From positions 124,001 through 188,000 of the forward strand of contig CAZKYI010000002.1 of NCBI GenBank assembly GCA_964557005.1: a DNA stretch of 64,000 bases, in the 5' to 3' direction. The stretch is from JBECKS01 sp964557005 (GTDB lineage: Bacteria; Pseudomonadota; Gammaproteobacteria; Pseudomonadales; JBECKS01). The notes beneath the pieces were generated by a model, which searched no databases, was not told the DNA's origin, and worked only from the letters and a program-made list of their open reading frames with translations. A program made the translations under genes and the position numbers. This document shows positions 8,570-16,689 of the stretch, one piece after another (positions within the stretch are counted from its first letter, which is position 1; every line of letters begins with the position of its first letter).

Positions 8570-9301
8570 TTAGCGGGCAATCGCTACAAATTTTCCGCTC
8601 TCCAGATTCAGCACCATATAGCCCGATTTCAAACTGCTGATAAAGCTGAAAACGCCGTAATGATTGGCATCCAGTTTTGCAAGCGCAGAGTCCTGCGCAA
8701 TAATCCGTTCGTCTACCGCCTGCTGCGGGCTCATGGCATGGTCGCGCAGTTTTGCAATCTCGTTTTCAAAAGCGCTATACAAGGCTTCCTGGGCAAAATA
8801 ACTTTCACCCGTATTGAGAATATGGGTCAGTGTGACGGCTTGAAGGCTTGTTTGATCTTCGGGTAATTCGATGGCAATGATGGGTGTTTTAAATGCGTGA
8901 AGCGCCTTGATGTTGGAAATATCACTATACGTTGGCTCGGCAAAGGTGGTGGCATAGGCGATGTGAAATTCGCCTTGCGCATAAAAAACCGCCAAGGGTC
9001 TTACGGTGTACATGGAATGTAAACCATATAACAAAGCGCCGATTTGAATGAGTGCAATGGCACATAAATCAAACTTCATGCCGCGTTTGTACTTGTTATA
9101 AATAATCAGCGTTACCAGGGGGCCAAGCACAACGTCAATGCCGCCAATCAGCGACAGAATCAGTTGGCCGCCTTCTGCGTAAAATAAAAAACCCGGCAGC
9201 AGGAAAAAATACGTGTAGCTGAACAACAAACAAAACAGAGTTGCACTCACAAGCAGGTGAACACCAAAGGCGGTGAATCTTGATTCGGGTAAATGGAACA
9301 T
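8570..9301 (-). CDS. tfpZ: TfpX/TfpZ family type IV pilin accessory protein
   Basis: 243 residues from the ATG at 9301, which has AAGGA about 7 bases upstream; an upstream start at 9340 lacks such support. The N-terminus has two to three membrane helices (about 10-32, 40-60 and 76-95). Family landmarks are visible: G-G-I-D-V-V-L-G-P-L-V-T-L, K-x-D-L-x-x-I-A-L-I-Q and Y-x-V-R-P-L. TfpX/TfpZ proteins are inner-membrane chaperone-like factors needed for surface assembly of particular pilins, and are normally encoded next to a pilin gene. Here the nearest pilin is about 8 kb away. The C-terminal half (about residues 110-243) would be periplasmic. Confidence 0.8.
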   Translation of the reverse strand: MFHLPESRFTAFGVHLLVSATLFCLLFSYTYFFLLPGFLFYAEGGQLILSLIGGIDVVLGPLVTLIIYNKYKRGMKFDLCAIALIQIGALLYGLHSMYTVRPLAVFYAQGEFHIAYATTFAEPTYSDISNIKALHAFKTPIIAIELPEDQTSLQAVTLTHILNTGESYFAQEALYSAFENEIAKLRDHAMSPQQAVDERIIAQDSALAKLDANHYGVFSFISSLKSGYMVLNLESGKFVAIAR

Positions 9302-9391
9302 AATGAAGTCCTTATTTGGCGATAGCGTCAAAAATGGCAAGTTGAGTAAAAATACACTATTTATAGTACAAAAACAGCATTTAGGGGCTTA

Positions 9392-9419
9392 TTGTATATT
9401 GCCAATGCGTGCGTATAAT
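9392..9419 (+). promoter_or_regulatory. Probable sigma-70 promoter of the cold-shock gene
   Basis: TTGTAT (9392-9397) and a consensus TATAAT (9414-9419) are separated by 16 bases. Transcription from here would give an untranslated leader of about 65 bases before the csp start, in line with cold-shock mRNAs. Confidence 0.5.
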
Positions 9420-9490
9420 CAGTCGAGCTAAAGGATTTGCGAGAAACAAATTTCTTTGGCGTTACAATAATAACTAACGGAATTAAGTCG

Positions 9491-9703
9491 ATGTCTGATC
9501 AAGTAGTAATCGGTAAGGTAAAGTTTTTTAATGACTCCAAAGGATTTGGATTTATAGAGCAAGAGGGTGGCCCTGATGTGTTTGTTCACTTCAGTGCTAT
9601 TGAGATGGAAGGGTTTAAAACCTTGAAAGAAGGTCAAGCCGTTCAGTTCAAAGTAGTAGAAGGCAAAAAAGGCCTTCAAGCTGAAAACGTAAAACTTGCC
9701 TAG
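9491..9703 (+). CDS. Cold-shock domain protein (CspA family)
   Basis: 70 residues; the ATG at 9491 gives the canonical size, while the longer frame from 9437 would read the mRNA leader. Single OB-fold with RNP1 K-G-F-G-F-I and RNP2 V-F-V-H-F, the nucleic-acid-binding surfaces. It acts as an RNA/ssDNA chaperone. Whether this copy is cold-induced or constitutive (CspD/CspE-like) cannot be told. It is monocistronic, with a hairpin after it. Confidence 0.95.
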   Translation: MSDQVVIGKVKFFNDSKGFGFIEQEGGPDVFVHFSAIEMEGFKTLKEGQAVQFKVVEGKKGLQAENVKLA

Positions 9704-9724
9704 TAAATGCTTCGGGCATTTACT
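9702..9724 (+). terminator. Hairpin after the cold-shock gene, possible terminator
   Basis: AGTAAATGC (9702-9710) pairs perfectly with GCATTTACT (9716-9724) around a TTCGG loop. No T-tract follows directly, so it may stabilise the 3' end or act with Rho rather than be a classical intrinsic terminator. Confidence 0.45.
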
Positions 9725-9733
9725 GAAGCCAGG

Positions 9734-10576
9734 CTAGGGAAAAACAATCGTGCGGTTTCCGTGCACGAAAACTTTTTCGCGTATCACAAGCTGCAAGGCT
9801 TTCAATAACACCGATTCTTCCAGTTCCTGACCTGCTCTGGCCAGTTTATCTGGCTGGTAGCTGTGGTTAACGTGAATCACGTCTTGTTGAATGATGGGGC
9901 CCTGATCAAGTTCCTGATTCACAAAATGTGCGGTGGCACCAATCATTTTTACACCCCGTTCAAACGCTTGCTGGTAGGGTTTCGCCCCTGCGAATGCGGG
10001 CAAGAAAGAATGGTGAATGTTAATAATGCGATTGGGAAATTGCGCAACAAAATGTGGCGATAAAATCCGCATATATTTTGCCAGAACCAGATAATCAACC
10101 GGATACTGCGCAATACATTCCAGCAATTTTTGTTCGTGGGTTGCTCTTTCAAGATGCTGGTGATCGATAAAGTGAAAAGGCATTTCAAATTTTTTCACCA
10201 GTGGCTCAAGTGTGTTGTAGTTACTGATAACTGCACAAATATCCACATCCAGCGCGCCATAATAATTTTTAATCAGCAATTCACTCAGGCAGTGCGCTTC
10301 TTTTGTAGCTAGCAATATCAGTTTTTTTCTGTTGGTATTGACGATGCGACGTATGGCACCTGCGGGTAGTACGTGGTCGAGATCTGCCAAAAATGCTTCG
10401 GCTTTAAAACTGTCGGTGCTTTGAAACACGGTGCGCATGAAAAAGGTTTGGCTTTGTGAATCAACAAATTCACTGTTTTTAACCACGTTCAGGCCGTGCT
10501 CAAAACAGGTACGAGTAATGCCTGCAATCAGGCCAGGTTGATCACGGCATTCGGTGAGCAGGATATGTTGTTTCAT
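9734..10576 (-). CDS. purU: Formyltetrahydrofolate deformylase
   Basis: 280 residues. An N-terminal ACT domain (about 3-80: C-R-D-Q-P-G-L-I-A-G-I-T) precedes a formyltransferase-fold domain (about 85-280). The latter has N-I-H-H-S-F-L-P-A-F with the catalytic Asn/His, and the later Asp in L-D-Q-G-P-I-I. PurU hydrolyses 10-formyl-THF to THF and formate, balancing one-carbon pools and supplying formate to PurT. The start overlaps the upstream gene's stop by 4 bases (ATGA), making it the last gene of a minus-strand operon of otherwise uncharacterised proteins. Confidence 0.95.
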   Translation of the reverse strand: MKQHILLTECRDQPGLIAGITRTCFEHGLNVVKNSEFVDSQSQTFFMRTVFQSTDSFKAEAFLADLDHVLPAGAIRRIVNTNRKKLILLATKEAHCLSELLIKNYYGALDVDICAVISNYNTLEPLVKKFEMPFHFIDHQHLERATHEQKLLECIAQYPVDYLVLAKYMRILSPHFVAQFPNRIINIHHSFLPAFAGAKPYQQAFERGVKMIGATAHFVNQELDQGPIIQQDVIHVNHSYQPDKLARAGQELEESVLLKALQLVIREKVFVHGNRTIVFP

Positions 10577-11433
10577 TTGCCTTCCAGAGCGTTAAAAATG
10601 CAGCGGCTTAATAAATCCGTATCAGTGGTTGAATTTTTCTGACATTCAAGCAGCGCGGGCAGCACGGGTTTGAATTTGACATTACGGATATTGGCCTGTT
10701 CTCTTTCACACAGGTTCAGACGATAAAGAGAAAAACTTTGTTTTTCCAACAAATTGGCTGTGTAAATCTCGGAAATCATATCGCCATAAGCACTGGCTTT
10801 TTGCTTATCGGTATTTTTTTTCCTGAAAGCTTTTAATGCTTCTTTTTGGGTTTTTTCATCTTTACCAAGATTTCTTTGTTCAGCTACAAATAAAGCGTGC
10901 TGCTGTTGCCAGCCGCACAGCGCATGGGTTTGTATGTCACCACGCGCATCGTCGAAATTGTTCAGGGCATGGTGCCTAATCAGATTGACCTGATTCTGAA
11001 AGGTTAATTCCAGATTGTTTCTTGGTCTGCCAAGCGCGGGCTTGAAATTATAACATTTGTCTTGTGTACCTTCGGCGTATTCTGCTTCAACCATTTGGCG
11101 TGCCTTGTGTTTGAGAATTTCTTCAAGCACGGGAAACTGTTTTTGTACTTCCGCTGAAAATCCCGATTTCCATTTGGTGTAATTGGTATCGTATTCGTTA
11201 AGAAAGAAACTGTATTGAAATTCCCATTCCTCGAAGGCTTCATGGTTTCTTTGAATCTGCGAGACAAACTGTGCAGTACAGTAATCGCGGGTTGCTGTGA
11301 TGGTATAGAGAGACTGATTCAGTTCCTGAAAGGCATTGAGCACCTCGGTTTTGCTATTAGCTGTAACAGCAAAAAGCACGCCATGAAAGCCGGATAACAA
11401 AAAAATACCAAGGATAATGGATAGACGTTTCAT
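10573..11433 (-). CDS. Secreted helical protein of unknown function
   Basis: 286 residues. Signal peptide of about 22 residues (L-L-S-G-F-H-G-V-L-F-A). The mature protein is charged, mostly helical by composition, with cysteines at roughly 49, 128, 173, 242, 263 and 277, an even number compatible with periplasmic disulfides. I do not recognise a family. The start forms a TGATG junction with the SRPBCC gene, and the end overlaps purU by 4 bases, so it belongs to a tightly coupled operon. Confidence 0.6.
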   Translation of the reverse strand: MKRLSIILGIFLLSGFHGVLFAVTANSKTEVLNAFQELNQSLYTITATRDYCTAQFVSQIQRNHEAFEEWEFQYSFFLNEYDTNYTKWKSGFSAEVQKQFPVLEEILKHKARQMVEAEYAEGTQDKCYNFKPALGRPRNNLELTFQNQVNLIRHHALNNFDDARGDIQTHALCGWQQQHALFVAEQRNLGKDEKTQKEALKAFRKKNTDKQKASAYGDMISEIYTANLLEKQSFSLYRLNLCEREQANIRNVKFKPVLPALLECQKNSTTDTDLLSRCIFNALEGK

Positions 11434-11867
11434 CAGTTTTTGCGGCGCAATATTTCTGAGCGCATTTCTTCAGCCATTTTTCCAAAGCCGTGTTTAAGAC
11501 GTGATTCCATTAACAAGCCAACCAGTGGAGAGAGCAGGCCATCGAGACAAAATTCGGAGCGATAGAGCGACTGGTTTTCATTCACTGTTTTGACGGTATG
11601 TTTGCGGTAACTTTTTAATAAACCCAGTGGCAGGCTGATGCCATAATTCAGTATCACGCCAGGTTGATATTCGAGAATGGTTTCTTTTTGAAAGATGGGA
11701 AAGGGAAACAGGTAAACCTTCATTTTAATCGGCTCGCCCACCACCAGAGATGTTTCACACTGACTGACGAAACTGTTCCAGTCACCGTATTTGTCAACTT
11801 GTGTAATGACATTCCAGACTTCTTCGGAAGAAGCTGCGACGGTAAATTCGTTATCAATCTTGATCAT
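11433..11867 (-). CDS. SRPBCC (START-like) domain protein
   Basis: 144 residues from the ATG at 11867, which has AGGGAG 7 bases upstream; the TTG at 11894 has no such support. The sequence begins I-D-N-E-F-T-V-A-A-S-S-E-E-V-W-N-V-I, followed by D-x-Y-G-D-W-N-S-F, the standard opening of polyketide-cyclase/START-like SRPBCC domains. These form a deep hydrophobic pocket for lipids, polyketides or steroids. No signal peptide, so cytoplasmic. Middle of the same operon; the ligand is unknown. Confidence 0.75.
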   Translation of the reverse strand: MIKIDNEFTVAASSEEVWNVITQVDKYGDWNSFVSQCETSLVVGEPIKMKVYLFPFPIFQKETILEYQPGVILNYGISLPLGLLKSYRKHTVKTVNENQSLYRSEFCLDGLLSPLVGLLMESRLKHGFGKMAEEMRSEILRRKN

Positions 11868-11903
11868 GGTGTGCTCCCTCAATGGTTTGCTCAATATTTG
11901 TGG

Positions 11904-12707
11904 TTAATTTACCGAAGATGACAAGCGAATATCAAGTTGTGTGCGTTGTTCCAGTATCGATTGATACAGGGTTTCAAGTGTCAAAAGGAAATTCTGATGA
12001 GCGGGTTGTGCCAGCGTATCGAAATAGGGAATGAAATTCTCAGCAGCAACAGCCCTGAATGCGTAGAGCATGACAATTTCCTGATGCTGCGCAAGCAAGG
12101 CTTTGTGCTCCTGCGCGGTGGCTTGTGTGTAGAGTTTTTGCTGTTGCGGGTTGAGTTCGTTAGCAATGGCTTGCTGTATGTTGGCAAACAGCATGGCTTG
12201 CCAGTTACTGTAGTGATTCAGACCGTTCCAGGTTCGTACGATGCTCAGGCGATGTGCTTGCGGTGTTTCTGTTGCAAGTTTGTGGTGGTAATCAAGCAAT
12301 GCCTGTTCATTTTGGGCGTGCATGCTTTTCTCTAATAAACCCCGTAGTTCTGTTGCAAGTGCACTGTTGTAGAAAGCATTCAAACTTTGGCGAGCTTGTG
12401 CGAAGGTTTGGTCGTTTTGTGTTGTTGTGTTTAAAGCGGTTTCCAACTGTGTTGTCAATTCCTGAGTATGAAATCTTGCCAGCAGTTTTTGTTGTATCAA
12501 TTTGATTTCAGCTCGAGACAGCTTGAATTTTTTCTGATGCAATTTTTGTGTTTCGCTTTCGATAAAAACAGGTGCGAGAAAAAGTGCGGTATTTAAACCA
12601 CTGTTTTCCAACAAGGCATCGTCCAGTGTTGCAGCAAACAGTTTACCGTTGATGGACAGACCAATTAAAAGTACCAGCAAGAGGCCATTGAAAACTTTGG
12701 CGTGCAT
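11904..12707 (-). CDS. Secreted, Gln/Leu/Ala-rich helical protein of unknown function
   Basis: 267 residues from the ATG at 12707, which makes a TGATG junction with the upstream gene (a GTG at 12710 is also possible). A signal peptide ends near K-L-F-A-A. The mature part has long amphipathic helices with many Gln, Leu and Ala and few hydrophobic runs, and no cysteines. No family is recognised. It lies between an SCP2-like membrane-anchored protein and an SRPBCC protein, suggesting an envelope function. Confidence 0.6.
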   Translation of the reverse strand: MHAKVFNGLLLVLLIGLSINGKLFAATLDDALLENSGLNTALFLAPVFIESETQKLHQKKFKLSRAEIKLIQQKLLARFHTQELTTQLETALNTTTQNDQTFAQARQSLNAFYNSALATELRGLLEKSMHAQNEQALLDYHHKLATETPQAHRLSIVRTWNGLNHYSNWQAMLFANIQQAIANELNPQQQKLYTQATAQEHKALLAQHQEIVMLYAFRAVAAENFIPYFDTLAQPAHQNFLLTLETLYQSILEQRTQLDIRLSSSVN

Positions 12708-13102
12708 CACGCGGCTTGATCCAGTTTTTCCTTTATGGACATGGCAACCTGAATCAAATTGAAATCGCCTTCGATGAGAATTTTTTTATCCTGAATAAAA
12801 TTGAACAGTAGATGCTTTTCTTTTTTGAGTGCAAAAGTTATTTCGAGCGCTTCTTTGGGGTGGGTGAAGCTGACAATCATGCTCGGCAGGTTCACGCTGC
12901 TGTCTAAAGGTTGTGCCTTGCTGCGTAATTTTCCATCAACAAGAATGAAATATCTGACGATGTCGTTTTGTAAAGTCTGGATTTGCAAGGCGAAGGCTTC
13001 CTTGGCCAGTTCCTGAAAAATGTGTGGTTTTGTAAACGACAACCATAACAGGCGCAATCTGAGCCGCCAAAAAACCAACCAGAGAAAAAGTCCAAACCAC
13101 AT
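12707..13102 (-). CDS. Small membrane-anchored protein, weakly SCP2-like
   Basis: 131 residues. One hydrophobic N-terminal helix (about 2-24, Trp/Leu-rich with several Arg) is followed by a soluble domain. The C-terminal half, with pattern A-L-E-I-T-F-A-L-K, then L-I-E-G-D-F-N-L-I-Q, resembles the end of SCP2/sterol-carrier-type domains, which bind lipids. The match is weak and the domain is short. It begins the four-gene uncharacterised group, 19 bases downstream of the rubredoxin reductase stop. Confidence 0.55.
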   Translation of the reverse strand: MWFGLFLWLVFWRLRLRLLWLSFTKPHIFQELAKEAFALQIQTLQNDIVRYFILVDGKLRSKAQPLDSSVNLPSMIVSFTHPKEALEITFALKKEKHLLFNFIQDKKILIEGDFNLIQVAMSIKEKLDQAA

Positions 13103-13121
13103 AAGCGCTCTTTTTACTCAT

Positions 13122-14267
13122 CTACTCAAGAATGGGGGGTAATTCCTTTTGCAGTGCCATTTTCTGTTTGGTTGCTTCTCCTGTGAGAGCAAACCCCAAT
13201 AACTGGCCTGAACCATTGGTAAACTTTGCGAGTACGTTGGCACCGTCCACTTGTTCGTGCCACGAACCAGCGGTATTGGGTGCGGGAGGTGCAGTAACCA
13301 CAGGACACACAGGCGTTTTGATTGCAACAGGCATGGGTGGGTAGCTGATTTCAGTGGGTTCGCCAGCAAGGGTCTTCCCAAGTGCTCTGGCACAGGCCAT
13401 TAAAGGCAGAACAAATAACAACACATGACCTTCGACTTCTGCGCAGTCGCCTAGTGCATAAACATGATCAGCACTGGTTTCAAGCAAGCGATTGGTTTTG
13501 ATACCGCGATTGACTTCAATGCCCGCAGCTTTCGCAAGCGCAATTCTTGGGCGCAAACCAACGGCTGACAATACAATATCGCCTTCCAGAGTTTCGCCAT
13601 TGGATAATTCAAGCGCAACACCCTGGGCACTTTTGTGAACTGCTTTGGCAGAAACACCAAAATGAAATTTTACACCCAGACTTTCAAGCCCTGCCTTAAC
13701 GGCTGCCGAAGCTTGCTCAGGAATCAGGATTTGCAAGGGACGTTCAACGGGATCAATCACTTCCACCTGAAAACCGCCATTGCTCAAATCATTGGCAAAT
13801 TCACAGCCAATTAACCCCGCACCAATCACCAATACTTTCTTTTTACCTTGCAAGGCTTCGCGGAATTTTGCGTAATCGAGCAAATCATTCACGCTATACA
13901 CTTGATCGAGCGCATCGCCTTCCATCGGCGGGCGAAAAACAGCAGCACCCTGGGCAAAGACCAAATCACCATATTCGATGGTTTCGCCATTCGCAGTAAT
14001 CACCTTGTTAGTGGTATCAACGGCAGACACTTCACAGAAAGTTCTGATGTCTGCATTCAGTTGTTCAGCCATTTGTTCCGCTGTTCCCATCGATAATTCA
14101 GCCGCTGTTTTTTCTTTGGTGAAGCCAGTGGAAAGCATGGGTTTGGAATAGTTATGTCCATCATCGGTGGTGAGCATGATGAGCGCACGCTCCTGATTAT
14201 GCTTTCTGAATTCCTTTGCCAGGTTGTAGCCTGCCAAACCGGTTCCAATAATGACGAGAGGCTTCAT
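13122..14267 (-). CDS. rubB: Rubredoxin-NAD(+) reductase
   Basis: 381 residues, pyridine nucleotide-disulfide oxidoreductase family. FAD-binding G-T-G-L-A-G near the N-terminus (residues 8-13), NAD(H)-binding V-I-G-A-G-L-I-G-C-E around residue 150, and A-L-G-D-C-A-E near 280. Length and the adjacent rubredoxin gene identify it as the flavoprotein that passes electrons from NADH to rubredoxin, for alkane hydroxylases or oxidative-stress reactions. A terminator lies between it and rubA, so the two may be only partly co-expressed. No alkB is in the window. Confidence 0.9.
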   Translation of the reverse strand: MKPLVIIGTGLAGYNLAKEFRKHNQERALIMLTTDDGHNYSKPMLSTGFTKEKTAAELSMGTAEQMAEQLNADIRTFCEVSAVDTTNKVITANGETIEYGDLVFAQGAAVFRPPMEGDALDQVYSVNDLLDYAKFREALQGKKKVLVIGAGLIGCEFANDLSNGGFQVEVIDPVERPLQILIPEQASAAVKAGLESLGVKFHFGVSAKAVHKSAQGVALELSNGETLEGDIVLSAVGLRPRIALAKAAGIEVNRGIKTNRLLETSADHVYALGDCAEVEGHVLLFVLPLMACARALGKTLAGEPTEISYPPMPVAIKTPVCPVVTAPPAPNTAGSWHEQVDGANVLAKFTNGSGQLLGFALTGEATKQKMALQKELPPILE

Positions 14268-14303
14268 GGGGAGTTCTCTGCTGAATTTCTAAAATGTGGC
14301 TGG

Positions 14304-14333
14304 GAAAAAAAGAGCCTCGTAAGGCGAGGCTCT
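14304..14333 (-). terminator. Intrinsic terminator after rubredoxin
   Basis: AGAGCCTCG (14311-14319) pairs perfectly with CGAGGCTCT (14325-14333). Read on the minus strand it is followed by a run of seven T. It would end or attenuate the rubA transcript before rubB. Confidence 0.85.
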
Positions 14334-14350
14334 TGAGAGGCGGCGAGTGT

Positions 14351-14518
14351 TCAGGAAATTTTGATCATTTCGAAATCTTCTTTCCCTACGCCACAATCCG
14401 GACAATACCAGTCGTCAGGGACATCAGCCCACTTGGTGCCAGGTGCGATGCCGCTGTCCGGATCACCCAAGGCTTCATCATAAATGTAGCCGCAAATAAT
14501 ACATTCCCACTTACTCAT
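14351..14518 (-). CDS. rubA: Rubredoxin
   Basis: 55 residues from the ATG at 14518. Two CxxC motifs, Cys6/Cys9 and Cys39/Cys42, ligate a single iron; Y-I-Y-D-E-A and G-T-K-W-A-D-V-P-D-D-W complete the rubredoxin fold. This is the AlkG2/RubA one-domain type that transfers electrons from RubB to monooxygenases. Divergent from ubiC, as in Pseudomonas. Confidence 0.96.
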   Translation of the reverse strand: MSKWECIICGYIYDEALGDPDSGIAPGTKWADVPDDWYCPDCGVGKEDFEMIKIS

Positions 14519-14588
14519 GTAATTTACCTCTGATTTTGAGAGTGCTATAAAGTACGGATAGCCCGCCAAAAAGCAATAGTCTAATTGC

Positions 14589-15221
14589 ATGAATTCCAGC
14601 AACCGTTTTTCACCGACCTACCTGAATGCAAAGGCGCGACGCAATTCACGCATCAAGATTGACAAAGTATTCAGGCGTGGTGCTGCAGGCGATGCGTTAT
14701 GGAAGGGGCTGTTCCCACAAACGCTTGCGAGCCTGCCTGAAAATCGCAAGCGCGATATTCTCGACAAGAATTCACTCACCCAACGCCTCATCAGAAAAAG
14801 TCAGGGCGAGTTTGAAGTACAAATAGTCAGTCAGGGATTTCAGCGCCCTGAGTTCAGCGAATGGCGGCGACTGGGTTTGAAGAATCGCCAGCTCGCCTTG
14901 CTGCGTTCGGTGAAGCTTTGCGGCAAAGGTGAAGTGTGGGTGCTGGCGCGCAGCGTGATTCCGTTATCGACCTTGCGTGGAAAAACCCGCTACCTCGCCA
15001 GTTTGGGTACCAAACCTTTGGGTGCGGTGTTGTTCAGGGACCCAAGCCTTGGCAGAGCGATGTTTGAAATCTGTGAAGTTCATTTGGCGCAGCTACCGAA
15101 ATTTCAGCCACTGCCTGAATCGACAAAAGGCTGGGGAAGGCGCTCGGTGTTTTTGTTACACAACAAACCTTTGCTGGTGGCTGAAATCTTTCTTGAAAAT
15201 TGTCCGGTGTTGTCGGATTAG
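14589..15221 (+). CDS. ubiC: Chorismate lyase
   Basis: 210 residues. UbiC converts chorismate to 4-hydroxybenzoate plus pyruvate, the first committed step of ubiquinone synthesis. Visible family features are V-L-A-R-S-V-I-P in the core, L-G-T-K-P-L-G-A-V-L-F followed by R-D-P, and the C-terminal W-G-R-R-S-V-F with L-L-V-A-E-I-F-L. It is somewhat long at the N-terminus (usual 165-190), so a later start is possible. ubiA follows after 19 bases. Confidence 0.88.
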   Translation: MNSSNRFSPTYLNAKARRNSRIKIDKVFRRGAAGDALWKGLFPQTLASLPENRKRDILDKNSLTQRLIRKSQGEFEVQIVSQGFQRPEFSEWRRLGLKNRQLALLRSVKLCGKGEVWVLARSVIPLSTLRGKTRYLASLGTKPLGAVLFRDPSLGRAMFEICEVHLAQLPKFQPLPESTKGWGRRSVFLLHNKPLLVAEIFLENCPVLSD

Positions 15222-15240
15222 CCGTTATACTCCTGCGCCT

Positions 15241-16146
15241 ATGAATTCAACACCCTTGCTGACAGTGATTAAGAAACGTGTCGATACACTTCATCCGCAT
15301 ATTTGGGATTTTGTGGAACTGGTTCGGCTCGATAAGCCGATTGGCATTCTGTTATTACTTTGGCCAACTGCGTGGGCTTTGTGGATTGCAGGTGATGGCC
15401 AGCCGGGCATGCGCCTGTGTGCGATATTTTTTGCAGGTGTGGTTTTGATGCGTTGTGCAGGCTGTGCCATCAATGATTTTGCAGATCGCCATTTTGACGG
15501 CAGGGTAAAACGAACACAACAACGACCTTTGGTGACAGGGCGTATGCGTGCCTGGGAAGCGTTGGCTTGTGCAGCAGGTTTGACCGTAGTTGCCTTCATT
15601 CTGGTTTTGCAGGTCAACATGCTCACGGTGTATTGGTCGATGGGAGCGCTGGTTATTGCAAGTATTTATCCTTTTATGAAGCGTTACACGCATTTGCCGC
15701 AGGTGGTATTGGGTTGCGCGTTTGCGTGGTCGGTACCGATGGCGTTTAGTGCCTTGCAGGAAAAAGTGACTGATGAAGCATGGTTAATTTACACGGCGAC
15801 AGTTTTCTGGACGATTGCCTACGACACCATGTATGCGATGGTTGATCGGGAAGATGATTTGAAAGCAGGCATTAAATCGACCGCGATTTTGTTTGGCGAA
15901 GCTGATAAATGGATAATTGGTCTGTTACAACTTTGTGTTGTCATCAGCCTGATTTTGCTGGCACAAAAACTGGTGTTATCCGTATATTTTTATGCTGCAC
16001 TGGCAGTGGGCACTTTATTTTTTATCTATCAGCAATGGTTGATTAAAGATAGAGATGAGGCTCAGTGTTTCAAGGCGTTTAAAAATAATCACTGGTTTGG
16101 GCTGTGTATTTTCGCAGGCATATTTTTTCACTATCAATTCAGTTGA
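15241..16146 (+). CDS. ubiA: 4-hydroxybenzoate polyprenyltransferase
   Basis: 301 residues from the ATG at 15241; an upstream in-frame start inside ubiC is not credible. Integral membrane prenyltransferase with both aspartate-rich motifs: N-D-F-A-D-R-H-F-D and D-R-E-D-D, which bind the Mg-diphosphate of the polyprenyl donor. About eight to nine membrane helices. It attaches the polyprenyl tail to 4-hydroxybenzoate from UbiC. Normal length for the family. Confidence 0.96.
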   Translation: MNSTPLLTVIKKRVDTLHPHIWDFVELVRLDKPIGILLLLWPTAWALWIAGDGQPGMRLCAIFFAGVVLMRCAGCAINDFADRHFDGRVKRTQQRPLVTGRMRAWEALACAAGLTVVAFILVLQVNMLTVYWSMGALVIASIYPFMKRYTHLPQVVLGCAFAWSVPMAFSALQEKVTDEAWLIYTATVFWTIAYDTMYAMVDREDDLKAGIKSTAILFGEADKWIIGLLQLCVVISLILLAQKLVLSVYFYAALAVGTLFFIYQQWLIKDRDEAQCFKAFKNNHWFGLCIFAGIFFHYQFS

Positions 16147-16149
16147 TGT

Positions 16150-16689
16150 ATGTTGATTCGCATTTTTGACATGTTACAAAAAATCAGTGAGCAGCTTGGA
16201 AAAAGCGTGAGCTATTTGTTACTGATTATGACTTTGGTGAGTTTTACCATTGTTGTTATCCGCTATGTTTTTAGTACCGGCTCCATCGCTCTGCAGGAAT
16301 CCATCACCTACTTTCACGCTACCGTGTTTATTCTGATGGCTGCGTTTACCTTGCAAAAAAATGGTCATGTTCGTGTTGATATTTTTTATCAAAACATGAA
16401 TCAAAAACAAAAAGCGTGGGTAGATATTTTCGGTTCGGTATTTTTATTGATTCCCTTTTGCATATTCAGTTTCTGGATTTCACTTCCTTATGTTCAGCGT
16501 TCGTGGGCGATTGCAGAAAAGTCGGCAGATGCTGGAGGTATTCCGGCAGTTTTTCTGCTTAAAAGTTTGATTCTTGTATTGGCGATTATTTTGCTTGTGC
16601 AAGCGGCGACTGAAATTCTGAAAAATATTCTGATGCTGCAAAACAGATTCAAGGCATCTGATAAAACTGACAATCAGGGAGTGATGTAG
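16150..16689 (+). CDS. dctQ: TRAP transporter small membrane subunit (DctQ family)
   Basis: 179 residues with four hydrophobic segments (about 20-45, 55-75, 95-115, 135-155), the DctQ pattern. Features such as L-Q-E-S-I-T-Y and G-H-V-R-V-D-I-F are typical. It partners DctM in sodium-driven uptake of organic acids delivered by a DctP protein. It starts 3 bases after ubiA and overlaps dctM by one base. No DctP gene is adjacent. Confidence 0.9.
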   Translation: MLIRIFDMLQKISEQLGKSVSYLLLIMTLVSFTIVVIRYVFSTGSIALQESITYFHATVFILMAAFTLQKNGHVRVDIFYQNMNQKQKAWVDIFGSVFLLIPFCIFSFWISLPYVQRSWAIAEKSADAGGIPAVFLLKSLILVLAIILLVQAATEILKNILMLQNRFKASDKTDNQGVM

